Position numbers and translations under genes: made by a program
Source of the DNA: Psilocybe azurescens
Taxonomy: Eukaryota; Basidiomycota; Agaricomycetes; Agaricales; Agrocybaceae
Assembly: GCA_023853785.1 (NCBI GenBank)
Contig: JAJIRX010000782.1
Coordinates: 124,001-188,000, forward strand
DNA: 64,000 nt
Reading direction: 5' to 3'
Shown here: piece after piece, positions 24,817 through 36,000 of the stretch
Numbering within the stretch: position 1 is the first letter of the stretch
How the letters are laid out: the number at the start of each line of letters is the position of its first letter
The notes under the pieces: model-generated
The model's database searches: none
Told to the model about the DNA's origin: nothing
What the model saw: the letters and a program-made list of their open reading frames with translations, nothing else

Positions 24817-24821
24817 GCTGT
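24817..24821. repeat. Copia target-site duplication, right copy
   Basis: GCTGT, identical to 19349-19353. Confidence 0.92.
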
Positions 24822-25460
24822 GACCTGCATGAGAGAGAGATTTAACAAGTGTAAGCCGACCGGACCAAGGTCAAGCGCCTCGAGGATCAGCCACAGTTGC
24901 GTTGCTTGGTCTTATTTATCAGATGCAGTGTCTACCGGACTTTATGATTGATCACACTCGTATTTCTTGCTCAGTGTACGGCGACTGTAGTAAAGAATAC
25001 CATTCGCGTAAATATTTTAAATAGCTTTTTATTGATATGTATTTTATATGTTAGTCGCTCATGCCCATGCAACGGACCGCACTTACATCGAGTGTTTGAG
25101 TTTCTTGTTATATAATGTAATCATGTGACACTGCTCATAGCCGAGTGTTGGAGACACGAATTGGTGCACTAACTGCACAAATGACTGTACACCTCAGAAC
25201 CACATTGTATACAGCTTATATATGTCACATACCTCGGAAGAATAGTTGGCTCAAAAGAAATACATATTTGGAGGTATGCAAATCAGCATTTTTGACTTAC
25301 ATAGCTTACATATGAACTCGACCGAACAGGAAGGCTCAGCTAAGTGCAATGTACAGTTCAGTACAGATCGCAAATGGCCTGACCAGCGATTTCAGTGACG
25401 ATGTAGACTTTACTATGGAAATGATCACTCATTAGGCTGTGTGAATGCCGCAGACCAATT
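24822..25460. other. Non-coding stretch before the right terminal repeat
   Basis: About 640 bp of the host transposon between the copia insertion and the right 123-bp repeat. No gene or repeat recognised. Confidence 0.4.
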
Positions 25461-25583
25461 GTGAGTTGCTTTGTAATGACCGTGTGAATTTGTAGCGCTC
25501 TCAAAAATCGATTCTCGAAGTTCGAAGTTCGAAAGTTCCAACGTCAAAAGTCAAAATCCGGCCGTGGAGCTCCCGCCAACCAT
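25461..25583 (-). repeat. Right 123-bp terminal inverted repeat
   Basis: Reverse complement of 11897-12019 with a few mismatches; ends CTCCCGCCAACCAT next to AGTCCATTA. Confidence 0.85.
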
Positions 25584-25952
25584 AGTCCATTACAATTTAT
25601 TCTTGTTTTATTCATTAAGAACCTTACTTGTGCATGTACTTAGACTGCGACACTCTGCAAGTACTCTGTATTCACACAAGCATTGTCAATTGAATATGCA
25701 TTCCTATCTTACTTATCCGCTTTTGAGACACTGAGGTGCATGACGGTTGACTCACGGGGACCCTAACGTCGGGTCACTATTGGGATGGAATTCTAATTTA
25801 TCTGTACCTAATTGTACATAGGCTACATAACATTGTAGTTTTATCCATGATTGCTGGAATACTCAAGCTCAAGAACCGAAGTTTTGACAAGTGTAGTAAT
25901 ATTTTACAGTACAGTATTAATCGCTCAGACCGGTCACCAGTCTCACCGAAAG
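25584..25952. other. 3' flank between transposon and membrane-protein gene
   Basis: About 370 bp with no gene seen; probably holds the 3' untranslated region of the minus-strand gene that ends at 25953. Confidence 0.4.
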
Positions 25953-27300
25953 CTAAAACTCTCTATTCTGCGTCTTCTCTCCAACCTCAGGCGTGGAGAT
26001 ATTGTTCAACACACTGTCATGAGTTGTCCGGGCTCCTCCAAATCGAAGGCCCGATATTCGTGGGGCTGTTGGTACATATGTATTATCAGGCTCTCCAAAC
26101 GCAATTCGTGCCACCATGATGGTGGGAGCCAGTCCCTGAAACCGTTTTAGGCAGACATCAGCACAACTGGAACTCCAGCTCAGCCACTAGGACAAACCGA
26201 TATAGCGACAAAGAATGCTTTCGCGTAATTTCCGAGTGCGAACAATGGGGCGTTGAAAATATTGCCGCTATCTGGAATGACGAGCGTGATTGCCGTAAGC
26301 AGCAACGCTATTGAATTTATCGCAGCAGACTGGATAATTATATCGAGGATATTCTTGAACCTCCGCAAAGACTTCCCATCCGCTTGATAGACTGTCCAGA
26401 TTCGGTAAGCGATCAACAGAGTTGCCATGAGGCTGGTGCCAAACGAAACAAAGAATCCAGCGGCTAGGAGGTTGTTCATAATCATAGCGGCTCGTTGAGT
26501 TAGAATGAGAGATCCGTTGATTCCATTGATAATAATGGCAGCGAAGATCATTCCTGTTTTCCGAGTTAAACTAGAATTTTGTCAGATCTGCACCAAATTG
26601 CAACTGCTCACCAGTTTCGGCAATGAAAAGAAATAACGGGAATGCTATCACACGAAGAGAACGGTTCCAAACATGGAAGCAACGCCATATCTAAGTCGGA
26701 CTAATTAAGTTATCCAACCAAGATATTAAACAAGAATATCCTCACCAGTAGCCCGTCGGCGACAATGATGACAGAATATGAAGTGACGAAGGATGCAAGG
26801 ACAAGGGCCTCCGGATTTTCGAGTATGGACAGATAAATATCTTGTCGTGTTTCTCCATTCACAATAAACTCCCACTGTAAAGCGTACCACTGGATTGCTA
26901 GTTGGGCCAGACAGAGCAAATACAATATCGTGATGGTAGTAACAACACCCCAACGCTGGGCCGCCTTTTTCGTCGCTAAAATCATACTTAACATCAATAC
27001 AAGAACAACACTGGGGGTCGAAAATACGCACTATATGCGTAGAGAGTACCAAAATAGATTATTGTATACGCTCCTTGAACACCAAAGCATTATGAGAAGT
27101 TAGCAATCAACGCAGATTGAAAGAGTGCCAGGCATACCCATTAAGAGCGTCGACAACATGGTGGAGTTAAGTGTAGAGTTGATTTCAGATTGAACTATCG
27201 TGAAGGCTCGTGACAACAAGTGCTGTGGGGACATGATGTCGGATCCCGCTTTCGTTTCGATGAGGTGGAAGAGGGTGAGGCTCTTCAAATCGAAATCCAC
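25953..27300 (-). CDS. Seven-helix-type basidiomycete membrane protein
   Basis: Multi-pass membrane protein of a lineage-expanded basidiomycete group with no assigned role. An N-terminal part with glycosylation-type motifs (EINSTLNSTML) precedes helices. Blocks seen: GAYTIIYFGTLYAY, VLVLMLSMILATKKAAQRWG, LYLLCLAQLAIQWYALQWEF, LASFVTSYSVIIVADGLL, IWRCFHVWNRSLRVIAFPLF, NNLLAAGFFVSFGTSLMATL, LIAYRIWTVYQADGKSLRRF, IIIQSAAINSIALLLTAITL and, after a small intron, GLAPTIMVARIAF. A polar tail ends at 25953. One frame change at 27013-27017 lies in a run of five G and is repaired by one more base. The start may be 27300 or the in-frame ATG at 27234. Confidence 0.75.
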
Positions 27301-28042
27301 TGTGGGTCCTATATAGTCTGACGTAAAGTCACCTTCCTACTCAAACTAACGGCAAGTTACTCTCCGAACGGGAGTGCAGTGCATTCTGAAACGAAGGTCA
27401 ATTAAGATAGAGAAGCGTTTGAGGTTTCAATCATTTAGATGCATCGACTGGAACTGATAGGAGGTAAAGTAACACCGAATTATTTCCGCCCAAACCCAAC
27501 TCTCATATAGGCAACGCGATGCAAAATGGATAGTTGTAAGCAACCACAGAAGCTCAGTCACTGACAGAAGGACCTGTCATGGCTCTGAGCTCGCCTGTAG
27601 TACGTTCTTGAGTCTCTGGCAACGAAAAGTTATATCTCAGTACAGACAATCGAAGCAAAAACGACCAGTCCTCCACCAGAATTATGCCGTTACGTTTGGA
27701 GCCTAGCCATGTGGAGAGAACAGCTTCTGGCTGCCCGACACACCCGTTAGTCGGTCATCTGAACATGAGCGATTACCTATCACTGCTGGGATTGTGAGAG
27801 CAATAAAAAACGTTGGAGCGTAATACAGTATGTAGTGATGAAAACTGTTGAAAGGATGAGGAAAAATGTTACACTATAAATACATCAAAGTATTGATGGT
27901 GTCGGCGAATTGCCAAAAATTTCCAACCTTCAAGTTAACATTTCAATATAAACGTGGATGAGGGGTCAAGCGTGCGCATCAGCAAATCCTGATTTTTGTT
28001 CTAAAAATAGCGAAATATGATGCTGCCAAGTACTAATATTAG
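27301..28042. other. Intergenic, no gene seen
   Basis: Upstream region of the minus-strand membrane protein. No reading frame or repeat recognised before the fold-back repeat starts. Confidence 0.45.
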
Positions 28043-29076
28043 CACCTAAGGTTCCCACCCCGGCGTCATATTTGTTGACATGATGGGACCTCGGCGCGCC
28101 AGCAAATTTAGTTTGTTTTCCCTTACACGCCGAGATTCCTATGCATACCATCCACCTCTAACGCTAAGTTTGTAAGTAAATAGATAAGATATACTGATAA
28201 ACGGCTGATCAATAGGGGCGGCGCTTCTTTGCTTGCTGATCCTGTGCTGCCAGGAACTCCCCACACCAAATATAGTATCCGAGATGTTGATGGCAATGTC
28301 CAGCACTGTTCTGTTAAACACAGTGAGGACACATATCTCCCTATCTCTGTGTGATTTTTCAAATTTCTTTTCATACCTGCACTCCTATATGTATATAGTA
28401 GCTAATAGACATGTTTACTGCTCTGTGGCACCCTATTTGAGCATGTAAAATGATGTGTTCCTCCTGGGTGCTTCTGAGAGCTGTTGGCCTCATTCACAAC
28501 ATATATCTGAAATAAGACTAGCTAATACTAGTCTAATACATCTCATTAAGTGTTTAAAGGGATATTTTTGGCCATAGATAGACCAGTATTAGCTAGTCTT
28601 ATTTCAGATAAATGTTGTGAATGAGGCCAACAGCGCTCAGAAGCACCCAGGAGGAACACATCGTTTTACATGCTCAAATAGGGTGCCACAAAGCAGTAAA
28701 CATGTCTATTGGCTACTATATACATATAGAAGTGCAGGTATGAAAAGAAATTTTGAAAAATCACACAGAGATAGGGAGATACACGTCCTCACTGTGCTCA
28801 ACAGTGAGCAGAACAGTGCTGGACATTGCCATCAACGTCTCGGATACTATATTTGGTGTGGGGAGTTCCTGGCAGCACAGGATCAGCAAGCAAAGAAGCT
28901 CCACCCTATTGATCAGCCGTTTATCAGTATATCTTATCTATTTACTTACAAACTTAGCGTTAGAGGTGGACGGTATGCATAGGAATCTCGGCGGGTATGG
29001 GAAACTTGAGCAGTCAAATTTGCTGGCACGCCGAGGTCCCATCATATCAATAAATATGACGCCGAGGGCTTAGGTG
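28043..29076. repeat. Fold-back element: two roughly 500-bp inverted arms
   Basis: The arms (about 28043-28540 and 28586-29076) are reverse complements apart from scattered substitutions and small indels, separated by about 45 bp. Landmarks include ATGATGGGACCTCGGCG at the outer ends, GAATCTCGGCG, a CACTGTTCTG stretch and, beside the centre, TAGCTAATAC and ATTTCAGATA. It resembles a fold-back DNA transposon or two head-to-head copies of one repeat. No transposase is encoded. The open frames seen in the two arms are the same sequence read twice. No target duplication could be settled by eye. Confidence 0.8.
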
Positions 29077-29840
29077 AGAGGGGAGGAGTTTCGCAAGAAC
29101 GCCAAACGCATCAAAACGAAGTTTGCTCAAACTTGGCAGGACGATGGAACGACCAGCAAAGACTTCAATGCCCTTTTGGAAAAGTACAATATTCATTTAT
29201 CTTAGTATGTTTGGGTCTGCGGATCCTGTCACTTGACTACGTAGCTTCCATACAGCAATTTCGGACTAGAGGACAAGACAAGAAAAATAGCCTTGTTGTA
29301 ATTCCCGCCACGTAACTGCTACTCGCACACCTGTGAGGTAGTAGTTGACATTTGCCAAATATTTTCTTCGAGTGCTTGTCATGCTAGCAGGCCAGTTAGA
29401 CACCCAACCAAGAACCCCGTCATTGAAGATGGAATACAAAACCTTCCAATGTCTATGGAATATTTGACACAAATGGAAGCCTGAGCGCGCAGCAATTGAA
29501 GGATGCCTCATTCAATAAACAATTTCATTATACCAAAGGGTACAACGTCAGACTTAAATGCGTACGTGCGTTCCTGGCATTCTCCACTCTACTTCCCAAT
29601 ACTTGTCCACGTTCAAGGGGTCGCTTCTTCCGGGGAAGGATTAGAAGGCGAACCCAACATGACCTGCTCACGCAGAGGAGCGAGCTCCGCCGATGTCTTG
29701 AAGACCGTCGACAGCGGGAACTTTGTCTGGCACAGAGATTTAAATTCGTCCAGGCGTGAGGATTTCAGAGAAGACAGGAAGTCGACGGCAGATAGCGCGG
29801 TCTATAAATGGAGCAATACGGATTGTCAGTATAAATTTAT
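29077..29840. other. Intergenic, no gene seen
   Basis: Short open frames on both strands show no family resemblance. It should contain the 3' untranslated region of NAA15. Confidence 0.4.
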
Positions 29841-32800
29841 CTATGTATAGAGGGATGGGAAGGGGGGTTGGACAATTGGACGCACCGGGATATCTAACCG
29901 GACTTCTGGGCCGAACAAACTGAAGGCAGTTTCCTCGACTTCTGAAAGGGGTGCATTGAGCTTTTGGAGGACCTTCGCTGACGCCAATACGGCCTGACTT
30001 TCGGTAGAGTGCCGTTGGAGATACTGAGAATTGAAGGTCTCGAGCGATAAATCGTCAGGAATATGTTTAGCGATGGCCTCAGTAAAGACGAAGCCGATTG
30101 GTGCAGGCGGCACTTGAGGGAATGCAGATGCTGAATGCGACAAGTTCTTATTAATGCTTGATGAGGAAAACGAAAGAAAGGAGTAGATGATTACCTCTCT
30201 GCTTGATATCGATGAAACGAACGTGGAGTTCGGAATGATCTGGGTTTAGAGCCGCAGCGCGGTTGAGAGCACCTGCTGCCTGTAAGAGCTTCTCTACAAA
30301 CGAGGAAAATACAAATCAGAATACGCTATAAGAAGAGCTTCAATTATGCGGAAGTGAAATACCCACTCCTGCGAATAGCTACATCATAGATTGCTATCCA
30401 AGCGTCAATATTATTCGGTGCGAGTGTCGTCAACGGATGCAAGAGCTTAGACGCCTGCTCAAGAGGATCAGATGACCCAAGAAGTTTCAGACCATCTGGG
30501 TCTTCATCCTTGGGCACAACAGCTTCAGGATCTTTGCTGTCATTGGCAACTTGAGTAGCTATATAGGAATGGGTGGTCAACACGCAGCTGATTTAATGTG
30601 AAGCTTTCCGACGCACCTTTCTTGTCCTCTTGCACCTTTTGGGCAGCTTTCTTAGCCTTTTTCAGGGCCTTTTTCTCGGCATCGCTCATCTTGTCTATCA
30701 TGGAGATGAGATGTTGACCGTTCGATGATGTCTATAACTAGTGAAAGACTTACTTGTCGATGACAAAGATGCAACGATTGTAGGATCATCAGCGACAGCA
30801 ACAAAAATCTGTTGTAATGCTATTCTCAGTCAGGCCCTTGGGCGGGAGAGGTCAGCAAGGACGAACTTTGGAAGCTTCAATCGCCGCCTTGACATAGCCG
30901 GAATGTGACCGCAGTTGATCTTCCCACTTCAACAACCTGAAGTACGAAAGATATTCCAGTTATCCTGAGGCACAATGCAATATAAACATACTTGAGATAG
31001 ATGTTAATGGTAAATTTGCGCAGGTTGTACCCGTGGAAATCGAACTGATCGTCCTCGAATTCGTCGAAGATCTTCTTGACGGCCATGTATTTTTTGAGAG
31101 CAAGGTTGAGCTTTCCATTCCGTCTATATGCATCTGCTTCATTCAAAAGGAAAAGAAGGGATTGCATGTCTTCTAGGTCAGCAGCAGGACTTGGGGCATC
31201 TTTCTGCACAGAGGAACAAACGTATTTTAGGATGTTTTATTGTTACAGAGATCAAAACTTGATCGTACCTTAGTAAACATTCCAAATATCGAGTTTGCCT
31301 CATCAACCATGCCAGCTCTCAGGAGATATTTTCCGAATTTGGTGTTGAGGAAACGATCCTGTCCGTCTAACAGTCTCGCGTCGTTCTGGCATCTGGCAGC
31401 ACCCAAGTAATCTCCTGCCCTCTTCAACACCCTTGCTCTGCACATGTACAGTTCAGGAAGCGTGGGTGTGTGTTGGAGGGAAATGTCTAGCAAAGAAAGC
31501 GCCTTGTCGTGCTGAGATAGATACGAGTAGTGTTGAGCGAGATAGTAGAGTGTCCATAGATACGTTGTAGGTTCGGCGCAGGCGTCCGATGATGTTGGCG
31601 GAACGACGGAGGAAGATGCGTATTCTTTACGTAAGGCTTCAACGATTGTCTCAATCGTCTGTTGCTTTTCTTTATCGATGTATAGTGATTTAAGGTCGGC
31701 GAACAAAGAAGGTACACCCTTCACAAGATACTTGACAATATACTTTTCGACGAGTTTTTTGAACTGATCCCCTGAGGCAACATTAAGTTGGAGACGTGGA
31801 GGAGCGGTCGCTCTGGGTAGCTGGGTGATGAATTCTTGAAGCTTAGCGACCGCCTCTGGATTTGGTTGGTCTGATGTTGCGGATTAACAAGGATCCTGTC
31901 GTGAATTTCTTATAACATACCAAGGGAGATGCCCAGATATGTGAAGTAGCCACGAAAAGATGCATAGCTGTCCGCGTTGTGCTCAATCAAAGAACGCCAA
32001 GCTTCATCGGCTTCTGGTACGTTCTGTTTGGTGAGTATCCGGGCTAGTAGCAAAGTTTATATCAGCGGCAAGTAACCTACGATACGCAGGGATTTACCTC
32101 TAATTTCGAGGATAGAAGTGCGATCGACGATGGATCGCGATTTCGAGCTAGAATCCAAAACCGAAAGTGCTTCCGAGAGTTCGCCGATCTCCTCCAGAAT
32201 GTTGACATAGTATATGAGGGTTTCAGAGTGTTCGATATCATAGTCGGGTACGTTCTGTTAAGAAAAAGGCGAAGTCTTGATATGACGAAATTGAGCAACA
32301 AGAGGTGTATGAAGTGACCTTCAATGAGCGCTGGTAGTGTTCCAAGACCATTCTAGCTTCCTTCGGATTTCCATTTAGATGATGAGCGACTGCCAATGCT
32401 ATCCAGTTTTGGCGTTGATTGGGCCTTAGCTTGAGGATGGCGTGACGAGTATCGACAAGGGTTTCGTATAGACGGAGTTGAGTCTGAAGTTGGGCGGAAT
32501 CTCGCAACAGATTCATATTATCCTGGCGATACAAGATTAAAGACGGCTTCAAATGAAGAGAAAACACGTACTTTGTCGAAGCGTAGGGCTTGCGTGTACG
32601 ATTTGAGAGCCTCCTCATAGTTTTTGTCGGCCTTTTGGACGAGACCGAAGACATGCCAGCAAATGTGAGATGTCAAGTCTAATCGGACACCCTTTTGACC
32701 AGTTCAACTCCCTCATCTTTCCTTCCTGCCATATTAGTAAGGATCAGACCTTTCATGCATAGTGTTTCTAGCGATAGATTGTAAGATGAGTATGAAGTTG

Positions 32801-32971
32801 GCCCGAATGAAGACTCCGTGACAGACCTCCATGGTCGGGGGTTTTCTTGAGGATTTGATCAGCGGTTTTAAGGCCCTTCTTTAACTGACGAGTCTCATAT
32901 AGAGTCAGAAGCTCTTTGAAGAGAGATTGTTCCTTTGAAGGGAGGGCGCGCTTTTGAAGGGCTTTTGACAT
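29841..32971 (-). CDS. NAA15: NatA N-terminal acetyltransferase auxiliary subunit (NAA15/Nat1)
   Basis: Ribosome-anchored TPR scaffold that binds the catalytic subunit Naa10 and acetylates N-termini exposed after methionine removal. The start at 32971 gives MSKALQKRALPSKEQSLFKE, matching the family opening, then ETRQLKKGLKTADQILKK, HGETL across an intron, HICWHVFGLVQKADKNYEEA, LRPNQRQNWIALAVAHHLNG, EADEAWRSLIEHNADSYASF, PRLQLNVASGDQFKKLVEKY, LWTLYYLAQHYSYLSQHDKA and KFGKYLLRAGMVDEANSIFG. The NARP1-type C-terminal half has FDEFEDDQFDFHGYNLRKF, a lysine-rich KKALKKAKKAAQK segment and LSEVEETAFSLFGPEVRLD, with stop at 29841. About twelve exons. One base is missing in a C run at 32690-32692 (VKRGVRLD expected), very likely an assembly error in this conserved gene. 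Confidence 0.92.
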
Positions 32972-33093
32972 TGGAAAGAGAGATGAGAATTTAGACCGAA
33001 AATGCAGTGGCGGGCCAAAGGGACAAACGTAAACAACGCGCGCGTGCTCCAAATCATTGCACGCTTCAACTCATCACAAACCACAGCGTCCAG
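32972..33093. promoter_or_regulatory. Shared 122-bp spacer between NAA15 and PDS5 starts
   Basis: Only 122 bp separate the two divergent start codons, so both promoters must overlap here. It contains a run of GCGCGCG (about 33039) and no obvious TATA box, as is common for fungal housekeeping genes. Confidence 0.6.
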
Positions 33094-36000
33094 ATGCCTC
33101 CAAAGACACGCCACGGCGCACAGAGCTCCAAGAAAAGGCTCGCTTTTCGCGACAGACTAGCGGGAAAGGGCATCACAGCTGATGCGCTGCTCAAGAAACT
33201 CCAAGTCCTTCATACACAACTGGCAGCACTCGATCAGGAAAACGTCGAGGTCGCATCTCTCAGCACCGCGCGTACAGAACTCATAGACAGATCGCTCCTG
33301 CTTCATAAAGAACGTGGCGTCAAAGCATATACTGCTTGCTGTCTGGCTGACATTCTTCGGCTTTATGCACCGGAGGCACCTTATACCCAAAACGAACTCC
33401 GGGATATCTTCCAATTCTTCTTTCGACAGCTCTCTGCCGGGTTAAAAGGGCAAGAAGAGCCTTACTTCAACGAATACTTCCACCTTCTCGAATCACTATC
33501 CACCGTCAAGAGCGTCGTGCTCGTGTGCGATCTTCCCTCAGCCGATGAATTACTACACGACATATTCAAGGACCTATTCAACATCGTCAAACGCGACTTA
33601 CCGAACAAAATCGAGAGATTCATAGCGGATATTCTGGTGGCACTGATTGACGAGTGCACATCACTCCCCAGCGATGCACTAGAGGTTCTAATGGCTCAGT
33701 TCATTGAAAAGAACGCGGTAAGCCACATCCACTCTTTTCTGGAGTACTACTTGACGTTGTTATTTAGCGACCCGACCAACCTGGATACCGCCTCGCAGCC
33801 CAGGTATGCAATGCTGCTGCAGACAAACTCCAAAGACATGTATGCCAGTATTTCGGTGACCTCATTACATCATCAACAGAAGAGGGTGGAGATGAGGACC
33901 TCGATAACATCCGTACGAGTCATGAACTCGTGAAGAGACTGCATCGGTCATGCCCGGCAGTCCTCCACAGCGTTATTCCAATCCTGGAAACCGAACTACG
34001 CGCCGATGGCTTGAATCCTCGACTTATAGCAACACAGACCTTGGGCGAGATGTATGCCGACAAGGGGGGACCGGAACTGGTCAAGAAATACCCAAGTACC
34101 TGGCAAATGTGGATCAACAGGAAGTCGGATATAGCTGTTGCTGTAAGACTGAAGTGCATAGAAGCTATTCCGGCACTTCTGGCTAATCTTCCCGAATCGC
34201 GTGACAGCCTTGACGGTACGCCAAGTTTGGCGATGAATTCTCGTTCCATAGGCTCACGAAACCTCCCAGACTTATTAAAAGCTAAGATTTATGATCCAGA
34301 TGAAAAGGTCAGAGCAGCCACATGCAAAGTCTACTCTCATCTCGACTACGAAGCTGCTTTACACCATGTTTCGGAGGAACAACTGCACTCTGTCGTTGAA
34401 AGAGGTCTGGATAAGAAGGTTTGTCTCTTATTCTATACGATGAAACTCTCTGACATGTATTGACATTGACAGGCTGCCGTTCGAACTCAAGCTCTCAACA
34501 GTATAGGCAGACTTTACAGCCTTGCATACCCCGAGATGTGGGTGAATCTTGACCTTCACGCACCTGTTACTGACAAACTCTCTGAATAGTGAGAATAATG
34601 AACCTACGGCAATCAAGCAATTCCGTTGGATCCCGGAGGAAGTACTATCGATAGCAACGACGACTGAAACAAGGTTTGTTCCTTTTCCATACTTCGCTTG
34701 CTTTGCCAATACGATTTTCAGAGCTTTGGTCGAACAAGTCCTCTTCGATTACATATTACCCCTCCCATCAATATCTACATCTTCAGCGACGAAAGAAAAG
34801 GAGGTGGATGAAGTCGCATGGACCGATCGACTCTTGAGTGTGATGCGGAATGTCAGCCAGAAGACGTCAACATTGCTTCTTGGTCTATCTGGCTTGAAAT
34901 CTGCGTAAGCTTGTCAATTTTCAAAGCGATCATGCCTCATCCGGACAAAACCTGCAGCCGACCCAACGTCTTTGACCACTATCTCGACAGTTGCGTGAAG
35001 AACAACGTGCGTATCATTCATCACTCAGGATTATCTACATTGACCGTATAAACAGGGCGGTATCATCGATGGAGATGAAGAGGCTGTAGTCAACAGATTG
35101 AAACTGACCAGCCAACATCTTGCTTGTAGGCCTACTTTTTCAACTCAAGATATCATGTTCTAACCATTTCTATAGCGGCATTTGGTGATCCAATCAAAGC
35201 ATCTGAAGATTTGCTAGCCTTTGCTAAACTCAACGAAAATCGGCTATACAAACTTCTGAAAACCTGTATGGACCCGCAAACCGACCTGAAAACGCTGATC
35301 AAGTCCTCCGTAAGACTCCTTCATTCGTATTCCCTATGCTCGCGCCATATTAATCATTCGGAACAGAACGAATTCCTAAAAAGACTCGAGCAACTTTCCC
35401 CGCCATTGTACCCACGATGACGACCATTCTACGCCGATCAAGCTATAGTCTCATCAACCAATCGTCCATACCAACTCTCCTTAAACGAGTGGAAAAAGGA
35501 AATCAAGAAGGCGCAGGGAGCAAGGCACGCAGTGCAGCAATCAACGCCCGAGGGGTCCTTCTTGTCATATCGAAACACTGTCCAGCATTATACAAATCGC
35601 ATATCGCTGAACTGGGCAAGGCAACTTCCGATGAGTCTAAAACGGCATTGGTGGAGGCTGCTTTGATGGCGTTAGCAAACGTGGTCAAGTGGGATGAGAA
35701 ATTGGGCGCATCGCTGGATAAGTGAGTTATTTTTTCGTCGTCATATCATAAGATCGATGCTAATCGGACGCCGCGATTACTTTCAGGAAGACGAATGAGC
35801 GCATAGTGAAACTTTGCCTTGGGTTCCAATTGGCGGCACGCCAAATTTGCAGCAAGATATCTAGCGTTTTCGAAGAACAAGAATGCAAATTGTTCTCAGG
35901 TTATCGAAGTACGCCTCATCGTCTTTAACTTTACGATTTGTATCTAATGGTTCTCTGGTGGAAGTCGATAGCAGAAAATATAGATTCTGAAGAACCATCA

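Larger units (their letters stand above)
11888..25592 (-). mobile_element. Composite TIR transposon carrying transposase and alpha-kinase, with nested insertions
   Basis: Boundaries are a pair of 123-bp inverted repeats (11897-12019 and 25461-25583) with only a few mismatches. They are flanked outside by AGTCCATGT (11888-11896) and AGTCCATTA (25584-25592), which match at 7 of 9 positions and lie directly against both ends, as a decayed 9-bp target duplication would. Inside, on the minus strand, are a DDE transposase gene and an alpha-kinase gene. A Tc1/mariner element (1,618 bp plus TA) and a Ty1/copia element (5,463 bp plus 5 bp) are later insertions; removing them leaves about 6.6 kb. The 9-bp duplication and long terminal repeats recall Mutator-like elements, but the transposase is of the integrase-core type, so no superfamily is assigned. 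That the repeats bound one element is inference from size, orientation and flanks. Confidence 0.6.

Noticed and set aside
11888..25592. Assigning the 13.7-kb element to the Mutator superfamily
   Set aside because: Long terminal repeats and a 9-bp duplication fit, but the transposase lacks MULE motifs and looks like an integrase-core protein.
28123..29073. Mirror-image open frames in the fold-back repeat as a gene pair
   Set aside because: They are the same sequence read from two inverted arms, contain no recognisable domain and differ by frame-breaking indels.
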